Part shown: piece after piece, positions 7,688 to 11,683 of the stretch
How the letters are laid out: the number at the start of each line of letters is the position of its first letter
How positions within the stretch are numbered: the stretch's first letter is position 1
Assembly: GCA_036881805.1 (NCBI GenBank)
Contig: JBAJNK010000052.1
Location: 1 to 11,683, forward strand
Direction of reading: 5' to 3'
Origin: JANQLC01 sp036881805
Lineage (GTDB): Bacteria; Bacteroidota; Bacteroidia; Flavobacteriales; JANQLC01
Length of the DNA: 11,683 nt
Notes under the pieces: generated by a model
Databases searched by the model: none
Seen by the model: the letters and a program-made list of their open reading frames with translations, nothing else
What the model was told of the DNA's origin: nothing
Position numbers and translations under genes: made by a program

Positions 7688-7695
7688 TACATTTG
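7688..7695 (+). promoter_or_regulatory. Candidate -7 box for accA
   Basis: TACATTTG at 7688-7695 is an exact match to the Bacteroidota TAnnTTTG element and ends 16 bases before the accA ATG, implying a very short leader. At the -33 position only a partial TTTA (7662-7665, 22 bases upstream) is seen. If used, it makes accA independent of the permease gene and argues against any start upstream of 7712. Confidence 0.5.
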
Positions 7696-7711
7696 CAGAA
7701 ATCTGAGCGCC

Positions 7712-8668
7712 ATGGATTATTTGGATTTCGAGCAGCCCATCCAAGACTTGGAGGAACAATTGGTCAAGTGTAAACACATCGGCAAACAGAGCGATGTAGA
7801 TGTAAAACATACCTGTACCCAGATCGAAGTCAAGTTGCAAAAGACAAAGGATAAGATATATGGCAACCTGTCTCCTTGGCAGCGCGTACAGTTATCTCGT
7901 CACGCTGCGCGTCCCCATACAATGGACTACATTCAAAGCCTGACCGAAGGCCATTTTATCGAACTGCACGGAGATCGGGTCACTGGAGATGACAAGGCGA
8001 TGGTGGGTGGGATTGGCCGGGTGGGGGAGCAGTCCATTCTGTTTGTCGGGCAGCAAAAGGGGACCAATACGAAAATGCGCCAGTACCGAAATTTTGGGAT
8101 GTCCAACCCCGAGGGATATCGCAAGGCATTGCGGCTCTTTCGTCTGGCAGAAAAATTTGGTATTCCGATCGCAACGCTGATCGATACGCCGGGTGCCTAT
8201 CCAGGGCTTGAGGCAGAGGCGCGCGGTCAGGGGGAGGCGATCGCGCGAAATATAATGGAGATGAGCACTTTACGGGTTCCTGTCGTGGCTGTTATAATCG
8301 GTGAAGGCGCTTCGGGTGGCGCGTTGGGTATCGGCGTTGCGGACGCGGTGTACATGCTTGAAAACACTTGGTATTCCGTTATTTCGCCTGAGTCTTGTGG
8401 CGCTATTTTGTGGCGCAGCTGGGACTTTAAAGAAGCGGCTGCTGATGCCCTTAAGCTCACTGCCGAGGATATGCTGCACAACCACTTGATCGATGGGATT
8501 ATCCAAGAGCCACAAGGCGGCGCACACCGGGATAAAGAAGCGGCTTTTCGCGCTGTGAAGACCACCCTGTTGCAGGCGGTGGGTGAATTGTTAAAAATGA
8601 AGCCCGAGCGGCGAATCGAGCGCAGGCGGGCTAAGTTTTACAAAATGGGCGCATACAGGGAACGCTAG
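7712..8668 (+). CDS. accA: Acetyl-CoA carboxylase carboxyltransferase subunit alpha
   Basis: This is the alpha half of the carboxyltransferase that moves the carboxyl group from carboxybiotin to acetyl-CoA, giving malonyl-CoA for fatty-acid synthesis. It works as an alpha2beta2 complex with AccD, which is not in the window. The protein has 318 residues, the usual AccA length. Marks are the N-terminal coiled region MDYLDFEQPIQDLEEQL, LSPWQRVQLSRHAARPHT (53-70), HGDR (86-89), DTPGAYPG (158-165), GEGASGGALGIG (197-208) and SPESCGAILW (225-234). The ATG at 7712 matches homologues. The frame stays open upstream, but those 34 codons resemble no AccA leader and span a -7 promoter box. It lies 114 bases after the LptF/G permease gene and 111 bases before dnaB. 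Confidence 0.95.
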   Translation: MDYLDFEQPIQDLEEQLVKCKHIGKQSDVDVKHTCTQIEVKLQKTKDKIYGNLSPWQRVQLSRHAARPHTMDYIQSLTEGHFIELHGDRVTGDDKAMVGGIGRVGEQSILFVGQQKGTNTKMRQYRNFGMSNPEGYRKALRLFRLAEKFGIPIATLIDTPGAYPGLEAEARGQGEAIARNIMEMSTLRVPVVAVIIGEGASGGALGIGVADAVYMLENTWYSVISPESCGAILWRSWDFKEAAADALKLTAEDMLHNHLIDGIIQEPQGGAHRDKEAAFRAVKTTLLQAVGELLKMKPERRIERRRAKFYKMGAYRER

Positions 8669-8734
8669 GATACAGGCGAAAAATCCCGGCTTCTCAGGGT
8701 ATTTTGGCACGGGAAGTCAGCTAACCAAGCCATC

Positions 8735-8752
8735 CTATTTTACTTGAAATAG
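8735..8752 (+). repeat. Inverted repeat bracketing the dnaB -33 box
   Basis: CTATTT (8735-8740) and AAATAG (8747-8752) are a perfect 6-base inverted repeat, and the 6-base loop ends in the TTG of the dnaB promoter. It could be an operator through which a repressor would cover the -33 element, or it could be chance in AT-rich sequence. Confidence 0.3.
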
Positions 8753-8774
8753 CCCGTCTCAATTCTTATATTTG
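8744..8774 (+). promoter_or_regulatory. Bacteroidota-type promoter of dnaB
   Basis: TTG (8744-8746), a 20-base spacer and TATATTTG (8767-8774) form a full match to the Bacteroidota primary sigma promoter (TTTG-like -33 and TAnnTTTG -7). The box ends five bases before the dnaB ATG, so transcription should begin at or next to the start codon. Confidence 0.7.
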
Positions 8775-8779
8775 TCGCT

Positions 8780-10291
8780 ATGGAAACGAAGCGCGATGCC
8801 TCGGGATTTACCGGAGCTGCGAGTCGGTTAATCGATTTGCACCAAGCCAAGTTACCGCCCCAAGCGGTTGATTTGGAGGCGGTAGTGCTCGGTGCTTTAC
8901 TGATTGATAAGCGGGGCTTGGACGAGGTTATCGACATCCTTACCCCCGAAGTATTTTACAAGGATTCACACCAGCATATCTTTGCAGCTATCTTGGATTT
9001 GTTTCATGCCAATGAACCCGTCGACTTGCTCACGGTAGCTGATGAATTGAAGAAAAAGAGCCTGTTGGACGCCATCGGCGGGTCGTATTACCTCGTACAG
9101 CTGACCAATAGCGTTTCTTCTAGTGCGCATATCGAATACCACAGCCGGATTGTCCTTCAAAAATACATCCTTCGCAAGTTGATAGCGGTTTCAGGTGAAA
9201 TTATAGAAAATGCCTATCGGGACGATACCGATATTTTTCAGCTCTTAGATGAGGCTGAGAACAAGTTGTTTGAAATCACCAATGGAAATCTGAAAAAGTA
9301 CTTCGAGTCCGCTGATGCACTCGTCTGTAAAGCCATTGAAAAAATTGAAAAGATGGGCAAGCAGGAGGGACTCAGCGGAATTTCCTCAGGCTTTGCTGCC
9401 GTGGATCGGATTACCAGTGGCTGGCAGCCTTCTGATCTGGTCATCCTGGCAGCCCGTCCGGGCATGGGTAAAACCGCTTTCATGCTCACCATGGCGAAGA
9501 ATATCGCCATTCGATACAGCGTTTCCGTTGCCATTTTCTCTCTCGAGATGTCTTCGGTTCAATTGATCATGCGACTGATTTCTAGTGAGACTGGGCTTCC
9601 TGCTGAAAAGTTGAGAAGAGGCGATTTAACCGATTCGGAATGGAATCGGTTGCACAGCGAAATCAAGCACCTGCAAAACGCACCCATCTTCATAGATGAC
9701 ACCCCGGCGCTCTCGATTTTTGACTTGCGCGCCAAGTGTCGGCGTTTGGTTTCGCAACAGGGCGTACAGCTGATCGTCATCGATTACCTGCAGTTGATGA
9801 CTACGGGTACTTCGACCAAATCGGGCAATCGGGAGCAAGAGATCGCCAGCATCTCTCGGAATTTAAAGTCCATTGCCAAAGAGCTGAATGTACCGGTCAT
9901 GGCCTTGTCGCAGCTCTCGCGTGCGGTGGAGACCCGAGGGGGAACCAAGCGCCCCCAGTTATCCGACTTGCGCGAGTCGGGTGCCATTGAACAGGATGCC
10001 GATATCGTGAGTTTTATCTATCGGCCCGAGTACTACAATATTCTGGAATGGGATGACGATGAGAGCTCGCCGGCTCAAAATCAAGCGGAGTTGATCATCG
10101 CCAAGCATCGCAACGGTAAAACGGCAAACGTGCGGCTAAAGTTTATTCCTGAAATGGCGCTCTTCGAAGATCTGGAAGCCGATGGGGGAGCGGTTTTGCT
10201 CGATTCGAAGCTCAACCAAATGGAGCTACCACCGAATTATGAGACCCCGCCAAGCGGCGATGCGCTTGATGAGGGCCCCTTTGATGAGTAA
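8780..10291 (+). CDS. dnaB: Replicative DNA helicase DnaB
   Basis: This hexameric 5'-3' helicase unwinds DNA at the replication fork and interacts with primase. The 503 residues show the N-terminal primase-interaction domain (from about 25, LPPQAVDLEAVVLGALLID, to about 125), a linker, and the RecA-like C-terminal domain. That domain has GISSGFAAVDRITSGWQPSDL (200-220), Walker A ARPGMGKTA (225-233), Walker B LIVIDYLQLM (331-340), SQLSRAVETR (377-386), SDLRESGAIEQDADIV (395-410) and the arginine-finger motif AKHRNGKT (441-448). No intein or truncation is seen. The first 24 residues form a leader of a kind that I recall from other Bacteroidota DnaB proteins. The ATG at 8780 lies five bases after a strong -7 box, so the mRNA may be leaderless. 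A TTG at codon 20 (8837) is the only alternative I see. Confidence 0.96.
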   Translation: METKRDASGFTGAASRLIDLHQAKLPPQAVDLEAVVLGALLIDKRGLDEVIDILTPEVFYKDSHQHIFAAILDLFHANEPVDLLTVADELKKKSLLDAIGGSYYLVQLTNSVSSSAHIEYHSRIVLQKYILRKLIAVSGEIIENAYRDDTDIFQLLDEAENKLFEITNGNLKKYFESADALVCKAIEKIEKMGKQEGLSGISSGFAAVDRITSGWQPSDLVILAARPGMGKTAFMLTMAKNIAIRYSVSVAIFSLEMSSVQLIMRLISSETGLPAEKLRRGDLTDSEWNRLHSEIKHLQNAPIFIDDTPALSIFDLRAKCRRLVSQQGVQLIVIDYLQLMTTGTSTKSGNREQEIASISRNLKSIAKELNVPVMALSQLSRAVETRGGTKRPQLSDLRESGAIEQDADIVSFIYRPEYYNILEWDDDESSPAQNQAELIIAKHRNGKTANVRLKFIPEMALFEDLEADGGAVLLDSKLNQMELPPNYETPPSGDALDEGPFDE

Positions 10292-10294
10292 GGT

Positions 10295-10456
10295 ATGAGC
10301 AGCGCTACAAAGGGAAAGCCGAAACAAGGGCTGAAAAATTCCACCTCGCAAAAGCGGCAAGAAGTGCCTCCCAAAAGCGAAGCCAAAGCCTATCAGCCTG
10401 TTAATGAACTACACCAAATTGAGACCCATACACTGAAAGCGCTCCTTTTGAAATAG
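10295..10456 (+). CDS. Possible 53-residue basic protein directly after dnaB
   Basis: An ATG three bases after the dnaB TAA opens a 53-codon frame ending in TAG at 10454-10456. The product is Lys/Gln/Ser-rich and basic in its first half (MSSATKGKPKQGLKNSTSQK) and looks helical at the end (NELHQIETHTLKALLLK). I do not recognise it. It has the same frame as dnaB, separated only by TAA GGT, so it could be a coupled small gene, the target of stop readthrough, or a former extension of DnaB. Against it, DnaB already ends normally, and short frames this size occur by chance. There is no Shine-Dalgarno to judge by. Confidence 0.35.
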   Translation: MSSATKGKPKQGLKNSTSQKRQEVPPKSEAKAYQPVNELHQIETHTLKALLLK

Positions 10457-10665
10457 CGGCAAAATTCCCTGCATTAATGACGCGGGCACCGTAGGGGAAA
10501 CCTGTATTAAATCTCAACGGGTGGCAGCATTTCAATCACGGTGCGTCTACAAGCTAGGGCGGTAAAGATTATGGCGATTGATTTCATCATTTATCACATC
10601 ACATAAGTGAAAATAAATCTATGTGAAGAATTAACACAAAGATCAAATCTAATATATTCATTTTG
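10457..10665. other. AT-rich non-coding stretch before the lipoprotein gene
   Basis: This stretch contains no supported gene. The base composition falls clearly towards A and T from about 10575. It holds CACAT (10608-10612 area) and ATGTG (10620-10624) as a loose inverted repeat, and TTATCAC facing GTGAAAATAA. No full TTG-N20-TAnnTTTG promoter is seen. TCATTTTG (10658-10665) is a 7/8 match to the -7 box but overlaps the possible start codons of the following gene. The region may hold the regulatory sequences of that gene. Confidence 0.4.
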
Positions 10666-10738
10666 GTGTATATTCGCCGGAACTTAAAATTACATACAGT
10701 TTTAATCCAAAGACAATATCGAGTGCAATTCATTTTGG
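10656..10738 (+). repeat. 11-base direct repeat at the lipoprotein gene start
   Basis: ATTCATTTTGG occurs exactly at 10656-10666 and again at 10728-10738. The copies are 72 bases (24 codons) apart and so in the same frame, reading Phe-Ile-Leu-Val and Phe-Ile-Leu-Ala. The second copy encodes part of the signal peptide core. Confidence 0.5.
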
Positions 10739-11683
10739 CTTTACTGAGTCTCAGCGTCATCACAGGCTGCAGCAGAGAGGATAATTCTTTACTAAGAGAG
10801 CAAGCAGGCAAAATTCAATCGCTAATAGAAAAAGACGAAGCAAATTGGTTTCAAGTATTTAAAGAATTTTCAAGGATTGAAGACCAAGATGAGCAAGCGA
10901 TAGATCAGGCTAAAGTCCTCCAAAAGGAGGCGATCATGCTGGAGTCAAGCTTTAAAACATCGATCGAAAAACAGGGGATTCAACAGGAATCACCCAAGTC
11001 CTATCAGAACGGGCAGAAAGTGCGAGAAGCGGAAGAGCACTTATCAGATGAGCAAGCGGTGCAAAAAGAGGTGGATCAAGCCTCACAGACTATGCAAAAA
11101 TCACAAGAGGAGTCCAGTCAAATCTTACAGTTTTTTCAAAAATTACAAGAGGCATTCAGTCAAATCTTAGAGGAGTCCAGTCAAACCTTACAGAATATAC
11201 ATGCGGCGCTAACAGTGGCATTGCAAGTCTTATCGGATATACAAAGCGTGAACCAAGAGATGAGTCGAGACTTATGGGATATAAAAATGGCGCTGGAATA
11301 TGCAATGCAGGCCTCATCGGATATACAGTTCCCAAGCAAGCTGAATCAAGCGTCTAGTGAATTGGCAGATAGTGAAGCATATATAAAAAAATGCAGGGCT
11401 GAACTCAAAGACACTAAAGCGGATTTACAACGAGTCCAAGATGTTGAATTAAATCAAGCCATAAAGGCGCTGGGCCAGTTAGCAAAAACAAAATTGGAAG
11501 CAACATCGGAGACAAAATCGGAAACAAAACCGGAAGCAACATCGGAGACAAAACCGGAAGCAACATCGGAAACAAAATCGGAGACAAAACCGGAAGCAAC
11601 ATCGGAAACAAAATCGGAGACAAAACCGGAAGCAACATCGGGCACAAAACCGGAAGCAACATCGGAGACAAAACCGGAGACAA
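10666..11683 (+). CDS. Predicted surface lipoprotein with coiled-coil body and repeat tail (3' end cut by window)
   Basis: I do not recognise a family. The frame is open from 10627 to the window end without a stop, 339 full codons from the GTG at 10666. The first in-frame ATG is at 10936, after the signal peptide, so the start must be non-ATG. GTG 10666 is my choice because it keeps a basic n-region (IRRNLK, RQYR); TTG 10663 and GTG 10723 are alternatives. A hydrophobic core FILALLSLSVITGC ends in a lipobox with Cys35. The next residues, Ser-Arg-Glu-Asp, resemble the Bacteroidota surface-export signal (Lys then two acidic residues). Residues about 45-277 are Gln/Glu/Ser/Leu-rich with heptad spacing and internal duplications. 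From residue 278 the protein is a Glu-Ala-Thr-Ser-Glu-Thr-Lys-Pro repeat. It is probably outer-membrane anchored with an extended stalk. The C-terminus and any end domain lie outside the window. Confidence 0.72.
   Translation, partial: MYIRRNLKLHTVLIQRQYRVQFILALLSLSVITGCSREDNSLLREQAGKIQSLIEKDEANWFQVFKEFSRIEDQDEQAIDQAKVLQKEAIMLESSFKTSIEKQGIQQESPKSYQNGQKVREAEEHLSDEQAVQKEVDQASQTMQKSQEESSQILQFFQKLQEAFSQILEESSQTLQNIHAALTVALQVLSDIQSVNQEMSRDLWDIKMALEYAMQASSDIQFPSKLNQASSELADSEAYIKKCRAELKDTKADLQRVQDVELNQAIKALGQLAKTKLEATSETKSETKPEATSETKPEATSETKSETKPEATSETKSETKPEATSGTKPEATSETKPET
11104..11334 (+). repeat. Heptad-spaced duplications in the lipoprotein body
   Basis: Related 27-base units begin at 11104, 11146 and 11167 (QEESSQILQ, QEAFSQILE, LEESSQTLQ), so they are offset by 42 and 21 bases, that is two heptads and one heptad. 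The 24-base core at 11107-11130 recurs at 11170-11193 with one mismatch. A second pair, QVLSDIQ at 11224 and QASSDIQ at 11308, is 84 bases or four heptads apart. The spacing fits expansion of a coiled coil by whole turns. Confidence 0.7.
11497..11683 (+). repeat. In-frame 24/36-base tandem repeat (EATSETKP / EATSETKSETKP)
   Basis: Units starting GAAGCAACATCG begin at 11497, 11533, 11557, 11593, 11629 and 11653, giving lengths 36, 24, 36, 36, 24 and then a unit that runs off the window. Each long unit is the short unit plus a 12-base ETKP/S module. Copies differ by few bases (GAA/GAG, TCG/CCG, one GGC), which points to recent expansion. All lengths are multiples of three, so copy-number change would keep the frame. 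There are no spacers, so it is not a CRISPR array. Confidence 0.92.

Noticed and set aside
7610..7711. 34-codon upstream extension of accA
   Set aside because: It does not resemble an AccA N-terminus, starts at a non-preferred position, and contains an exact -7 promoter box close to the ATG at 7712.
10571..10606. ATG-started short frame upstream of the lipoprotein as a possible signal-peptide start
   Set aside because: It stops after 11 codons and is in a different frame from the lipoprotein.
11414..11683. Minus-strand open frames (MSPVLSPML.. and VASGFVSDFVSD..) across the right end
   Set aside because: They are read-through of the tandem repeat on the other strand; the plus-strand frame has a lipobox and continuous coding upstream.
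11497..11683. CRISPR-like array
   Set aside because: Units are directly abutting with no unique spacers, are in frame with a coding sequence, and no cas gene is present.

Overview
The window looks like chromosomal DNA of a Bacteroidota bacterium, perhaps a Cytophagia-like lineage. The phylum call rests on four things seen here. (1) Start codons lack Shine-Dalgarno sequences. (2) Promoters of the Bacteroidota sigma type (TTG, about 20 bases, then TAnnTTTG) precede dnaB and, in part, accA. (3) RecQ carries a C-terminal tail and a degenerate zinc region that I recall as typical of this phylum. (4) The gene orders recQ / kpsF-tatC-lptB and lptG-accA-dnaB match my memory of Bacteroidota genomes. 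No species can be named from the sequence alone.

Layout. Positions 1-189 hold repeats and a terminator. Positions 190-3498, minus strand, hold a run read as kpsF/kdsD, tatC, lptB, and trpG/pabA. A short divergent intergenic region at 3499-3587 separates this run from recQ (3588-5795, plus), which has a candidate terminator at 5854-5875. A short minus-strand TSUP (TauE/SafE-like) membrane protein follows at 6037-6390. The plus strand then carries an LptF/LptG permease (6506-7597), accA (7712-8668) and dnaB (8780-10291), with a possible 53-codon ORF three bases after dnaB. From about 10457 the sequence changes to an AT-rich non-coding stretch. It leads into a long reading frame that runs off the right edge and encodes a predicted surface lipoprotein.

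Function. Most of the window is core housekeeping with an envelope theme. The KpsF/KdsD isomerase starts Kdo synthesis, LptB and the LptF/G permease belong to the LPS export machine, TatC is the folded-protein translocase core, and AccA feeds fatty-acid synthesis. RecQ and DnaB are DNA helicases, and TrpG/PabA feeds tryptophan or folate synthesis.

The least ordinary part is the right end. The partial gene at 10666-11683 has no ATG near its beginning. It has a lipobox followed by Ser-Arg-Glu-Asp, which resembles the Bacteroidota surface-export signal. Its coiled-coil-like body has duplications spaced by whole heptads (21, 42 and 84 bases), and its tail is an in-frame 24/36-base Thr/Ser/Glu/Lys/Pro repeat. 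I saw no mobile element, CRISPR array, tRNA or rRNA.
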